Below, in pieces: positions 54,067-63,520 of a stretch of 64,000 bases of DNA. This stretch comes from Pseudoduganella sp. (GTDB lineage Bacteria > Pseudomonadota > Gammaproteobacteria > Burkholderiales > Burkholderiaceae_D). The notes under the pieces are model-generated. The model searched no databases. It saw nothing but the letters and a program-made list of their open reading frames with translations, and was not told the DNA's origin. Position 1 is the first letter of the stretch. Each line of letters opens with the position of its first letter. The stretch spans positions 1 through 64,000 of the forward strand of contig JAJTCO010000031.1 of the NCBI GenBank assembly GCA_021323265.1. Reading direction: 5' to 3'. The translations under genes and the position numbers were made by a program.

Positions 54067-55442
54067 TACTTCAGGGCCTCCAGCAATTTCTGGTGGACGC
54101 CGCCGAAGCCGCCGTTGCTCATCACGACCACCTGGTCGCCCGGCCGCGCCGCGGCGACGATGGCTTGCACCATGACGTCCAGGTCGTCGTAGGCCGACGC
54201 GATCTCGCCCATGGGCGAGAGTGCCTCGCCCAGCTTCCAGCCCAGGGCTTTCTCGCTGCCGAAACCGAAGACCAGGTCGGCCTCTTTCAGGCTGCCCGGC
54301 AGCGCGTCCTTCATGGTGCCCAGTTTCATGGTGTTGGAGCGCGGCTCCAGCACGGCCAGGATGCGGCCGGCGCCGCCGCTGGCGCGCAGCTTCTGGCGCA
54401 GGCCACCCACCGTGGTTTCGATGGCGGTCGGGTGGTGCGCGAAATCGTCGTACACGGTCACGCCATTGACGGTGCCGCGCACTTCCATGCGGCGCTTCAC
54501 GCTCTGGAAGGACGCCAGCGCCTGGGCGGCGGTTCCGATCGGCACGCCCACGTGGCGCGCGGCCGCAATCGCGGCCAGCGCATTGGAGCGGTTATGCTTG
54601 CCCGTCAGCTGCCAGCCGATGGTGGCCGCCTGCTGGCCCTGGAAGATGACGTCGAAGCTGCCGTCGGCGTGTTCGAGCATGCGCCAGTCGGCACCGGGCG
54701 CGCTGCCGAAGGTTTCCTTTTCGCTCCAGCAGCCGCGCTGCAGCACGCGCTGCAGGCTGGCTTCGTCGGCATTGGCAATCACGCGGCCGATGCCAGGGAC
54801 AGTGCGCACCAGGTGGTGGAACTGGGTTTCGATGGCGCCGATGTCGGGGAAGATGTCGGCGTGGTCGTATTCCAGGTTGTTCAGGATGGCCGTTTTCGAA
54901 TGGTAGTGCACGAACTTGCTGCGCTTGTCGAAGAAGGCGGTGTCGTATTCGTCCGCTTCGATGACGAAGAATGCGGAGTTGGCGCCCGGACCGCTGAGGC
55001 GGGCCGAGATGCCGAAGTTTTGCGGAATGCCGCCGATCAGGAAGCCGGGCGCATAGCCGGCATACTCCAGGATCCAGGCCAGCATGGCCGATGTGGTGGT
55101 CTTGCCGTGCGTGCCGGCAACGGACAGCACCCATTTGTCCTTGAGGATATGGTCGCCAATCCATTGCGGGCCGGAGATCATCGGCAGGTTGCGGTTCATG
55201 ATCTCTTCGATCAGCGGATTGCCGCGCGAGACCACGTTGCCGATCACGTACAGGTCCGGCTTCAAATCCACCTGCTCCGGGCCGAAACCCTGGATCAGCT
55301 CAATGCCCTGCGCTTCCAGCTGCGTGCTCATCGGCGGGTAGACATTGGCGTCGCAACCCGTTACGCGATGGCCGGCTTCTTTTGCCAGGACGGCAAGACC
55401 GCCCATGAAAGTGCCGCAGATGCCGAGGATGTGGATGTGCAT
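54066..55442 (-). CDS. mpl: UDP-N-acetylmuramate:L-alanyl-gamma-D-glutamyl-meso-diaminopimelate ligase
   Basis: Murein peptide recycling ligase, 458 residues, of the Mur ligase family. It has an N-terminal Rossmann part (HILGICGTFMGGLAVLA), the ATP loop VAGTHGKTTTSAML, the central EADEYDTAFFDKRSKF and VYDDFAHHPTAI. First gene of the mpl–yqiA–ubiC–RNase group, divergent from the gene at 55.6 kb with element D between them. Confidence 0.95.
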   Translation of the reverse strand: MHIHILGICGTFMGGLAVLAKEAGHRVTGCDANVYPPMSTQLEAQGIELIQGFGPEQVDLKPDLYVIGNVVSRGNPLIEEIMNRNLPMISGPQWIGDHILKDKWVLSVAGTHGKTTTSAMLAWILEYAGYAPGFLIGGIPQNFGISARLSGPGANSAFFVIEADEYDTAFFDKRSKFVHYHSKTAILNNLEYDHADIFPDIGAIETQFHHLVRTVPGIGRVIANADEASLQRVLQRGCWSEKETFGSAPGADWRMLEHADGSFDVIFQGQQAATIGWQLTGKHNRSNALAAIAAARHVGVPIGTAAQALASFQSVKRRMEVRGTVNGVTVYDDFAHHPTAIETTVGGLRQKLRASGGAGRILAVLEPRSNTMKLGTMKDALPGSLKEADLVFGFGSEKALGWKLGEALSPMGEIASAYDDLDVMVQAIVAAARPGDQVVVMSNGGFGGVHQKLLEALK

Positions 55443-55493
55443 GGTGATGATGGAAAAGAATCAAGAGCAGGATTTTACCTGATTCAACCCGGA

Positions 55494-55565
55494 AAACCCG
55501 GGTCGGACGGGACGCCCCCCCGGCAAGGGCCAGACCCATGGGTCTGACCCAGGTTTACCGGGTTT
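55494..55565. repeat. Palindromic intergenic element, copy D
   Basis: Arms AAACCCGG (55494-55501) and CCGGGTTT (55558-55565) match those of copy C, and enclose GGGCCAGACCC (55527-55537) and GGGTCTGACCC (55540-55550). This copy lies between divergently transcribed genes, so it cannot be only a terminator. It ends 16 bases before the start of the unknown gene. Confidence 0.75.
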
Positions 55566-55581
55566 TGGGTATGATGCAAGC

Positions 55582-56190
55582 ATGAACACCGAAGTGAAGA
55601 CCGAAATCGCCGCCGCCGCCGCCCGCATGATCGCGCAGGACGGCGCCGATTACAGCAGCGCCAAGCGCAAGGCCGCACGCCAGATCCTGGGCGAAGCGCA
55701 AGCGCGCGACCTGTCCGACAGCCTGCCCGACAACGAGCAGATCGAAGAGGAAGTGCGCCTGTACCACGCGTTGTACAACGCCGACAGCCACCCCGCCCGC
55801 CTGTTCCGCCTGCGCACCACGGCCCTGCAGGTAATGGAAATGCTGGAACAGTACCAGCCTTACCTGACCGGCTCCGTCCTCAGTGGCAGCGCTGGCATGC
55901 ACGACGACATCCACCTCCAGTTGTTCGTCGACAGCGCCAAGGAAGTACAGATTTATCTATTGAACAAGAACCTGCAAATCGAGATCTCCCAGTCGCCTCA
56001 CTTCCGCGGCCCCCGTTTCGACGACGTCGAAACGGTCAGCTTCATGTGGAAGAACGAAGGCGTGCACGTCGAACTGTATGAACAGGACGACCAGCGCGGC
56101 GCGAAAAAGAAGAGCGGCGACAAGCTGCTGCGCGCCGACATCGCCGAATTGCGCACCATCCTCACCCATAGCTCCCACCCAGCACAATGA
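55582..56190 (+). CDS. Conserved protein of unknown function, nucleotidyltransferase-like motif
   Basis: 202-residue protein I recognise only as typical of this gene neighbourhood. The first ~75 residues are helical and charged (AARMIAQDGADYSSAKRKAARQILG in outline). The middle has GSVLSGSAGMHDDIHLQLF, which resembles the GS-x-D-x-D loop of nucleotidyltransferase-fold (MNT/ANT) proteins, followed by strands VQIYLLNKNLQIEIS. Lys-rich C-terminus. It overlaps the thioredoxin-like gene by four bases. The ATG at 55582 has no clear ribosome-binding site; the repeat element D ends just upstream. Confidence 0.78.
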   Translation: MNTEVKTEIAAAAARMIAQDGADYSSAKRKAARQILGEAQARDLSDSLPDNEQIEEEVRLYHALYNADSHPARLFRLRTTALQVMEMLEQYQPYLTGSVLSGSAGMHDDIHLQLFVDSAKEVQIYLLNKNLQIEISQSPHFRGPRFDDVETVSFMWKNEGVHVELYEQDDQRGAKKKSGDKLLRADIAELRTILTHSSHPAQ

Positions 56191-56735
56191 AAAAATTCCT
56201 GATGTACGCGGCCGTCGCTGCCCTGTTTGCCGGCACCGGCGCCTGGTATGGCGTCCACAAGAAACAAGAAGCAGCCCCGATCACCAGCACCGCGCCCCCG
56301 GGCGTGAGCGCGCCGGTGGCCGCCATGTTGAAGGAAAGCTTGCCGAACGATCAGGGCGTGCAGGAGGCGCTGTCGAAATGGCAAGGCAAGAACCTGCTGG
56401 TGAACTTCTGGGCGCCCTGGTGCGCGCCGTGCGTGGAAGAGATGCCGGAGTTGTCCGAGCTGCAAAACTCGGAACTGGGCAAGAAAATCCAGGTGATCGG
56501 CATCGGCATCGATTCGCCGTCCAATATTGCAGCATTCACGCAGAAAGTGAAGGTCGCCTACCCCATCTACGTGGCCGGAATGAGCGGCACGGAACTGGCG
56601 CGTCAATTTGGCAACACCCAGGGCGGGCTGCCCTTTACCGTCCTGATCGGGGCGGACGGCACGGTCAAGAAAACCTACCTCGCACGCCTGAAGTTCGACG
56701 ACTTGAAGGCCGACCTGCAGGCCCTGCGCGAGTGA
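56187..56735 (+). CDS. TlpA/ResA-like thiol-disulfide oxidoreductase
   Basis: 182-residue periplasmic thioredoxin-like protein with an N-terminal signal anchor (about 1-22) and the active site WAPWCAPCVEEMPEL (CxxC). The cis-Pro region is GGLPFTVLI. Likely roles are cytochrome c maturation or periplasmic disulfide reduction. Coupled by ATGA overlap to the preceding unknown gene; aroQ follows after 101 bases. Confidence 0.92.
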   Translation: MKKFLMYAAVAALFAGTGAWYGVHKKQEAAPITSTAPPGVSAPVAAMLKESLPNDQGVQEALSKWQGKNLLVNFWAPWCAPCVEEMPELSELQNSELGKKIQVIGIGIDSPSNIAAFTQKVKVAYPIYVAGMSGTELARQFGNTQGGLPFTVLIGADGTVKKTYLARLKFDDLKADLQALRE

Positions 56736-56836
56736 CGAACGACCGTTCTATTAACTTCCCGCAAGCTATTTTCTCTTGCCAATGCTCGTAGATGGCGGCA
56801 AAATGCGGAACTTTCGCGGAAAATGGTCAGGGAATC

Positions 56837-57274
56837 ATGGCAAAGAACCTGCTGCTCCTCAATGGCCCCAACCTGAATTTGTTGGGGACGCGCGAGCCTG
56901 AAACATATGGCGCCAGCACGCTGGCCGACGTTGAACAGGCGGCGCAGGCACAAGCCAAGGCAGCCGGTGCGCAGATCGCCTGTTACCAAAGTAACCACGA
57001 AGGAGCGTTGATCGACCGTATCCATGCTGCGCGCGGCGAAGGCGTGGATTACATCGTCATCAACCCGGGAGGCTATACCCACACCAGCGTCGCCTTGCGC
57101 GATGCGCTGGCAGGCGTGGCCATCCCATTTATTGAAGTACACATTTCGAATATTTATCGGCGGGAGGAATTCCGCCACCATTCCTATCTCAGCGCTATCG
57201 CACAGGGAACGATCTGCGGGCTAGGTATCGAGGGATACCGACTCGCCATCGACTTTGCTTTAAAAAGCAGATAA
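56837..57274 (+). CDS. aroQ: 3-dehydroquinate dehydratase, type II
   Basis: Third step of the shikimate pathway. The 145-residue product has the family motifs [50 protein letters not shown] and VEVHISNI-like [20 protein letters not shown] 56837 gives the normal length. It usually precedes accBC in betaproteobacteria, as here. Confidence 0.96.
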   Translation: MAKNLLLLNGPNLNLLGTREPETYGASTLADVEQAAQAQAKAAGAQIACYQSNHEGALIDRIHAARGEGVDYIVINPGGYTHTSVALRDALAGVAIPFIEVHISNIYRREEFRHHSYLSAIAQGTICGLGIEGYRLAIDFALKSR

Positions 57275-57370
57275 TCTACCGCGAACTGCGCGCATCTAAC
57301 GCGATGCCGCCCACAAGGCAGCGTCGCAGAAACCATCAACATAACAAGATAGACACAGGGAGCCAACAAC

Positions 57371-57853
57371 ATGGATCTACGCAAGCTGAAGACGCTGATC
57401 GACCTGGTAGCAGAGTCGGACATCGCTGAACTGGAAGTGACCGAAGGCGAAAGCAAGGTTCGCATCGTCAAATCCGGCGGTCTGGCACAAAACCAGATGA
57501 TGATGATGCCGTCGCAAGTGCCAACGCATTACGCGCCGGCGCCAGCGCCAGTGGCCGCCCCGGTCGCCGCGCCAGCCGCCGCACCAGCTGCAGCCGAACC
57601 AACCGGCCACGTTGTCAAATCCCCAATGGTAGGTACCTTCTACCGCGCATCCGCACCGGGCAACCCTGCCTTCGTGGAAGTGGGCGCCACCGTCAAGGAA
57701 GGCGATACCCTCTGCATCATCGAAGCGATGAAGCTGCTGAACGAAATCGATGCCGACAAGTCCGGCACCATTACCCAGATCCTGGTCGAGAACGGCCAAC
57801 CGGTCGAATTCAGAACGGCCAACCGGTCGAATTCGGCCAGCCGCTGTTTGTGA
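57371..57853 (+). CDS. accB: Biotin carboxyl carrier protein of acetyl-CoA carboxylase, C-terminus frameshifted
   Basis: Carries biotin for the first step of fatty-acid synthesis. The 160-residue frame has the N-terminal [21 protein letters not shown], an Ala/Pro linker (about 54-77) and the biotinyl domain with EAMK (K121, biotinylated). After NGQPVEF (residue 147) the sequence leaves the family: [13 protein letters not shown] replaces the expected GQPLFVIG. The cause is a perfect 23-base tandem duplication (57789-57834); with one copy the frame would continue to the TAA at 57859-57861 and give 155 residues. The lost strand is part of the biotinyl fold, so function is in doubt. GGGAG lies about 10 bases before the ATG. 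accC follows. Confidence 0.92.
   Translation: MDLRKLKTLIDLVAESDIAELEVTEGESKVRIVKSGGLAQNQMMMMPSQVPTHYAPAPAPVAAPVAAPAAAPAAAEPTGHVVKSPMVGTFYRASAPGNPAFVEVGATVKEGDTLCIIEAMKLLNEIDADKSGTITQILVENGQPVEFRTANRSNSASRCL
57789..57834 (+). repeat. Perfect 23-bp tandem duplication inside accB
   Basis: Two identical adjacent 23-base units (57789-57811 and 57812-57834), each beginning AGAACGGCC and ending CGAATTC. Since 23 is not a multiple of three, the second copy shifts the accB frame. Removing one copy restores the conserved GQPLFVIG end. Confidence 0.95.
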
Positions 57854-57936
57854 TCGGCTAACACCGGGCCATGGCCGCCGTTGTCATGACAGCGGCCAGC
57901 ACAACCTCTCTTCCTATCACAAACATAGAAGCTGCC

Positions 57937-59295
<1,359 letters not shown>

Positions 59296-59311
59296 GGCAG
59301 GTAAGTAATCT

Positions 59312-60229
59312 ATGAGCTGGACTGAAATCGTCATCGAAGTGGCACGCGAACATGCGGAGGCTTTGTCCGAAGCGCTGATGGACGCGGGCGCACTGTCGGT
59401 GTCGGTGGAGGATGCCGATGAAGGCACCGACGCCGAAAAACCCCTGTTCGGCGAGCCGGGCATGGAGCCGACCGAAGCGGCCTGGGATCACAGCCGTGTC
59501 GTCGCGCTGACCGATGAGGAGGAAGACCAGGCCCTGATCGTGGCGGCTGCCGCCGGCGCGATCGGCCTGGCCCAGCTGCCCAAGTTCACCACCCGCAAGG
59601 TGGAGGACGCCGACTGGGTGCGCCTGACCCAGTCGCAGTTTGAACCAATTCATATCGGCAAGAATATCTGGGTCGTCCCGAGCTGGCACGAAGCGCCCGA
59701 CCCGTCGGCCCTGGTGCTGGAACTGGACCCCGGCCTGGCCTTTGGCACCGGTTCGCACCCGACCACCAAGCTGTGCATGGAATGGCTGGAGGCGCACCCT
59801 GCCCCCGGCAAGACCGTGCTCGATTACGGCTGCGGCTCCGGCATCCTGGCCATGGTGGCACGCAAGCTGGGCGCCACCACGGTCGCCGGTGTGGATATCG
59901 ATCCACAGGCCATCGTTTCCGCCCGCGACAACGCCGTGCGCAACCGCGTGGAAGACATCCAGTACTTCGTGCCGGACGATTTCGCCGAGTCGCCGTTCGC
60001 GGCGCAGCGCTTCGACATCGTGGTGGCCAACATCCTGTCCTCGCCGCTGAAACTGATGGCGCCGATGCTCTCCGGCCGCGTGGCCGATGGCGGCTCCCTG
60101 GTGCTGTCCGGCGTGCTGGCACGCCAGGCCGAAGAAGTTGCCGCGGCCTATGCGCCGTTCATCAAGCTCACCGTCTGGGCCGAGCACGAAGGCTGGGTGT
60201 GCCTGTCTGGCACGCTGGGCGTAAGGTAA
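59312..60229 (+). CDS. prmA: Ribosomal protein L11 methyltransferase
   Basis: SAM-dependent enzyme that trimethylates L11. The 305-residue product has an N-terminal substrate domain ([19 protein letters not shown]), the linker [15 protein letters not shown] and the SAM motif [13 protein letters not shown], then VANILSSPL. It follows accC after 16 bases, the standard accB–accC–prmA order. Confidence 0.96.
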   Translation: MSWTEIVIEVAREHAEALSEALMDAGALSVSVEDADEGTDAEKPLFGEPGMEPTEAAWDHSRVVALTDEEEDQALIVAAAAGAIGLAQLPKFTTRKVEDADWVRLTQSQFEPIHIGKNIWVVPSWHEAPDPSALVLELDPGLAFGTGSHPTTKLCMEWLEAHPAPGKTVLDYGCGSGILAMVARKLGATTVAGVDIDPQAIVSARDNAVRNRVEDIQYFVPDDFAESPFAAQRFDIVVANILSSPLKLMAPMLSGRVADGGSLVLSGVLARQAEEVAAAYAPFIKLTVWAEHEGWVCLSGTLGVR

Positions 60230-60241
60230 TCCTTCCGACTG

Positions 60242-61657
60242 ATGGCGCTCGCCACTAAATGCCCCCACTGCAATACGATCTTCAGGGTCGCGGCTGACCA
60301 GCTGAAACTGCGCGGGGGCATTGTGCGTTGTGGCGCGTGCCAGGAAGTCTTCGACGGCAATGCCGCCCTGGTGGAACCGGCGGCCAAGCCCACCCCTGTC
60401 ATTCCGGATGTGCCAGTCGAAGCGGCGCATCCAGCGGCCGCTCCCGCGCAGCCGGCCACGGCCGCCTACGTGCACGGCGGGCCGGTCGACTTCGAACTCG
60501 ATCTCAACGCCGAAGCGCAGGAGCCTCCCGCTCCCGCCGTCTGGCGCACGGCTGGCGCACCTGCCCCCGAGCCGGAAGCCGGCACGGCGCCCTCGCCCGA
60601 CGACATCGCACTGGCCGCCGTCGCGCGCGCATTCGCCGAAGTCGTCACCCCTGCTGCAGAAAAGAAACCACTGGCGTGGGATGAAGTGCCCGCCAGCGAG
60701 GAGCGCGACGAGCAGCCGCACCCCGACGGCCGCCTCGAGCCTTCCCTCGACACGGCGCAGGAGCACCTGGTCGCCGCCGCACTGGACGATGCGCATCATC
60801 TTGAAGACCTGCCTGCCGACGACGAGCCGGCGCTAGCGGAAGCCGAACCCGAGGTGATGGCGGAGCCCGCGCCGGAAGTCGAAGCCGAACCCGAGCCAGC
60901 GCCCGACGTCGAGGCCGCGCCTCCCGCCGAGGTGGCCTGGAGCGACCCGGAAGAGGACAGCGCGCGCGACGAGACCGCCCTGCACGCCGTGGCCGCGGTC
61001 AATGCCGACGTCCCGGACGACGGCGCCTCCCTGCCGGACGACGAGCCGCCCGCCCCCGTCGCGCAGCGCAGCGCCGACGACGAGCGCATGCGCGCACTGG
61101 CCGGCGTCGACCAGGCAGGCGAAGACCTCGACCATTCGGACCTGAGCTTCGTCAAGCGCGTCGACCGCAGCCAGAAGTACGGCAAGGCCCTGAAGATCAC
61201 CATGGCCCTCGGCATTCCGCTGCTGCTGGCCGGCCTGGTCTTGCAGGCCGCCACCACCTTCCGCGACACCCTGGCCGCCAACTACCCGCAGCTGAAACCC
61301 GCGCTGTCCGCCATTTGCCAGCCGCTGGGATGCCAAGTCAACCTTCCCACCCAGCTTGACGCCCTGAGCATCGAGCACGGCGAACTGGCCAGCATGGCGG
61401 AGAACACCTTCAGCTTCAGCACCGTGCTGCGCAACCAGTCCAAGACCGTGCAAGCCTGGCCGCATATCGAACTGACCCTGAACGACAATGCCGACAAGCC
61501 GGTACTGCGCCGCGTATTCGCGCCGCGCGAATACCTGCCATCGGCAATCGAGGCGGCCAAGGGGTTTGGCCCGCGCAGCGAACAAAGCGTTAAACTGTAC
61601 TTCGAGCTGAAAGAGATCAAAGCTTCCGGCTATCACATCTCCATTTTCTATCCATAA
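60242..61657 (+). CDS. DUF3426 protein with MJ0042 zinc-ribbon
   Basis: 471-residue membrane protein. An N-terminal MJ0042-type zinc finger (CPHC at residues 7-10, later CGAC) is followed by a long acidic Ala/Pro/Glu-rich linker to about 300, one membrane helix (about 320-340) and an outward DUF3426 domain (about 345-471). Function is unknown; the family is regularly placed after prmA in Burkholderiales. It starts 12 bases after prmA, and the kinase gene follows after seven. Confidence 0.88.
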   Translation: MALATKCPHCNTIFRVAADQLKLRGGIVRCGACQEVFDGNAALVEPAAKPTPVIPDVPVEAAHPAAAPAQPATAAYVHGGPVDFELDLNAEAQEPPAPAVWRTAGAPAPEPEAGTAPSPDDIALAAVARAFAEVVTPAAEKKPLAWDEVPASEERDEQPHPDGRLEPSLDTAQEHLVAAALDDAHHLEDLPADDEPALAEAEPEVMAEPAPEVEAEPEPAPDVEAAPPAEVAWSDPEEDSARDETALHAVAAVNADVPDDGASLPDDEPPAPVAQRSADDERMRALAGVDQAGEDLDHSDLSFVKRVDRSQKYGKALKITMALGIPLLLAGLVLQAATTFRDTLAANYPQLKPALSAICQPLGCQVNLPTQLDALSIEHGELASMAENTFSFSTVLRNQSKTVQAWPHIELTLNDNADKPVLRRVFAPREYLPSAIEAAKGFGPRSEQSVKLYFELKEIKASGYHISIFYP

Positions 61658-61664
61658 AAATACT

Positions 61665-62609
61665 ATGAACAATACCGCCCTGGTCTGTGGCTCGCTGGCC
61701 ATCGACATCATCATGCAGTACGAAGGCCGCTTCGGCGACACCCTGCTGGCCGATCAACTGCACAAGGTGAATGTCTCGTTCCTGGTGCCGACCATGCGCA
61801 CCGAATTCGGCGGCTGCTCCGGCAATATCGCCTACTCGCTGAAGATGCTGGGCGGAGAGCCGCGCATCGTCGGCGTGCTGGGCCAGGATTGCGCGGCCTA
61901 CCTGGAACGCCTGCAGAAACTGGGCCTGTCCACGGACAGCATCCTGATCAAGAAGGATGCCTACAACGCTCAGTGCTTCGTCACGGCCGATGCGGACCAC
62001 AACCAGATCAACGCCTTCCACCCCGGCGCCATGTCCTTCGCGCACGAGAACCCGATCGAGAAAGCCGGCCCGGCCCGCATCGCCATCATTTCGCCGGACG
62101 GCCACCTGGGCATGCTCAAGCACGCTGAAGACCTGGCCCGCCTGGGCATCCCCTTCCTCTTCGACCCGGGCCAGCAGATGCCGATGTTCACGGCCGACCA
62201 GCTGATCGACTTCATTGAAAAGGCGACTTACGTCACGTGCAACGACTACGAGATCGAACTGCTGATGGACCGCACCGGTCTGACCATCCCGGATATCGCC
62301 TCCAAGCTGGAGGCGCTGATCGTCACGCGCGGCGAGAAGGGTTCGGAGATTTACACGGGCGGCAAGCGCATCGACATTCCTGCCGTGCCGGTGGACCCGG
62401 CACTGGACCTGGACCCGACCGGCTGCGGCGACGCCTATCGCGCCGGCCTGCTGCATGGCCTGGTCAACGGCCTGGGCTGGGAATCGACCGGCCGCCTGGC
62501 CAGCCTGCTGGGCGCGATCAAGATCGTCACCAAAGGCGCGCAGAACCACGTCTTCACCCCGTCCGAGATCGCGGACAAGTTCGAAGCAGCCTTCGGCTAC
62601 CGCTTCTAA
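61665..62609 (+). CDS. PfkB-family carbohydrate/nucleoside kinase
   Basis: 314-residue ribokinase-fold kinase with EFGGCSGNIAYSLKMLGG and the catalytic DLDPTGCGDAYRAGLLHG (anion hole and Asp base). It resembles bacterial adenosine/nucleoside kinases more than sugar kinases, but substrate is not settled by sequence. Last plus-strand gene of the aroQ–prmA cluster, convergent with yggU six bases away. Confidence 0.9.
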   Translation: MNNTALVCGSLAIDIIMQYEGRFGDTLLADQLHKVNVSFLVPTMRTEFGGCSGNIAYSLKMLGGEPRIVGVLGQDCAAYLERLQKLGLSTDSILIKKDAYNAQCFVTADADHNQINAFHPGAMSFAHENPIEKAGPARIAIISPDGHLGMLKHAEDLARLGIPFLFDPGQQMPMFTADQLIDFIEKATYVTCNDYEIELLMDRTGLTIPDIASKLEALIVTRGEKGSEIYTGGKRIDIPAVPVDPALDLDPTGCGDAYRAGLLHGLVNGLGWESTGRLASLLGAIKIVTKGAQNHVFTPSEIADKFEAAFGYRF

Positions 62610-62615
62610 CCTTCC

Positions 62616-62915
62616 TCAGGCCACGGGTGGCGCGAGGCGTGCAACGTCCTCCAGCGTCACCCCGGCCACTTCCAGCAGTTTCTTCTTGTTGGTCTGTCCA
62701 TGCGTCAGCGTCACGGCGCTGCGCGGCACGCCCAGGGCGCCGGCCAGCCATTTCACCAGCGCCTCGTTTGCCTTGCCTTCGATGGGCTGGGCCGCCAGCT
62801 TGATCTTCAGGGCAGCATCGAGCACGCCCACCACTTCGGTCTTCCTGGCGTTGGGCTGGATCTGGACCGCCAGGCGCACCCCGCCGGGCAAGGCGGAACA
62901 CCAGGCGTGGCTCAT
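62616..62915 (-). CDS. yggU: DUF167 (YggU) family protein
   Basis: 99-residue protein of the DUF167 family with LAVQIQPNARKTEVVG, IKLAAQPIEGKANEALVKWLA and the C-terminal basic HGQTNKKKLLEVAG. Small alpha/beta fold, function unknown. Its start overlaps the yggT stop by four bases, the usual yggT–yggU pair. Confidence 0.92.
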   Translation of the reverse strand: MSHAWCSALPGGVRLAVQIQPNARKTEVVGVLDAALKIKLAAQPIEGKANEALVKWLAGALGVPRSAVTLTHGQTNKKKLLEVAGVTLEDVARLAPPVA

Positions 62916-63439
62916 CGGCCGAACAGCATGCCCAGCAGGATCTGGCAGATTTGCAGCAGGATCAGGGCCACGAGCAGGGACAGGTCCAGGTTGCCCACCA
63001 GCGGCACGACGCGGCGGATAGGCTTGAGCAGCGGCTCGTTCAGGGCACGCACGAAGGGCGCCAGCGGCGCGTGCGGATTGACCCAGCTGAACACCGCCTC
63101 GATGATCAGGAGCGCCATGAAGCCGAACAGTATCCATTCCAGGAAGCGCTGCAAGGCAGCCAGCAGCACGATCTCCGGCGTCGCCCCCACCAGGAACAGC
63201 ACCGAGGTCGCCAGGATCACGATCAGCAAGGCGCCGATCAGGCTGGCCCAATCATAGCCGCCCATGCCGGGCACCAGGCGCCGCAGGGGGCGCACCAGCC
63301 AGTCCGACAATTGAAAAGTAAACTGTGCCACCGACGAAGGCGGTCGGACGCGGATAGCCTGCATCCAGAATCGCAGCAAGAGCACGCCACCCAGCAGGCC
63401 GGCGGCGACATCGACGATCAGTTTGAGAATACTAAACAC
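62912..63439 (-). CDS. yggT: YggT family membrane protein
   Basis: 175-residue protein with two YggT repeats and four hydrophobic segments; each repeat has the FxxxLxxPLLxPIRR-type end (LVRPLRRLVPGMGG and NEPLLKPIRRVVP). Linked in the family to osmotic adaptation and division/photosystem roles. GTG 63439 with GGAG seven bases upstream is the chosen start. The terminator of the histone-like gene lies just upstream. Confidence 0.9.
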   Translation of the reverse strand: MFSILKLIVDVAAGLLGGVLLLRFWMQAIRVRPPSSVAQFTFQLSDWLVRPLRRLVPGMGGYDWASLIGALLIVILATSVLFLVGATPEIVLLAALQRFLEWILFGFMALLIIEAVFSWVNPHAPLAPFVRALNEPLLKPIRRVVPLVGNLDLSLLVALILLQICQILLGMLFGR

Positions 63440-63450
63440 GAGTTCACTCC

Positions 63451-63487
63451 AAATAAAAAACCGCTGTGCGATTGTCTCACACAGCGG
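63451..63487 (-). terminator. Rho-independent terminator of the histone H1-like gene
   Basis: On the minus strand, CCGCTGTG and CACAGCGG form a perfect 8-bp stem (63487-63480 with 63468-63461), followed by TTTTTTATTT. It stands 33 bases beyond the stop at 63521. Clear intrinsic terminator. Confidence 0.9.
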
Positions 63488-63520
63488 TGTCTTCGCCATC
63501 CGGCTCTAAGCGTTTAAGGC

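Noticed and set aside
57789-57834. AgeI-like and EcoRI-like sites (ACCGGT, GAATTC) in the accB duplication, suggesting an engineered junction
   Set aside because: Both arise from the natural codons for QPVEF, and the whole unit is present in the ancestral single-copy reading. No vector sequence is nearby.
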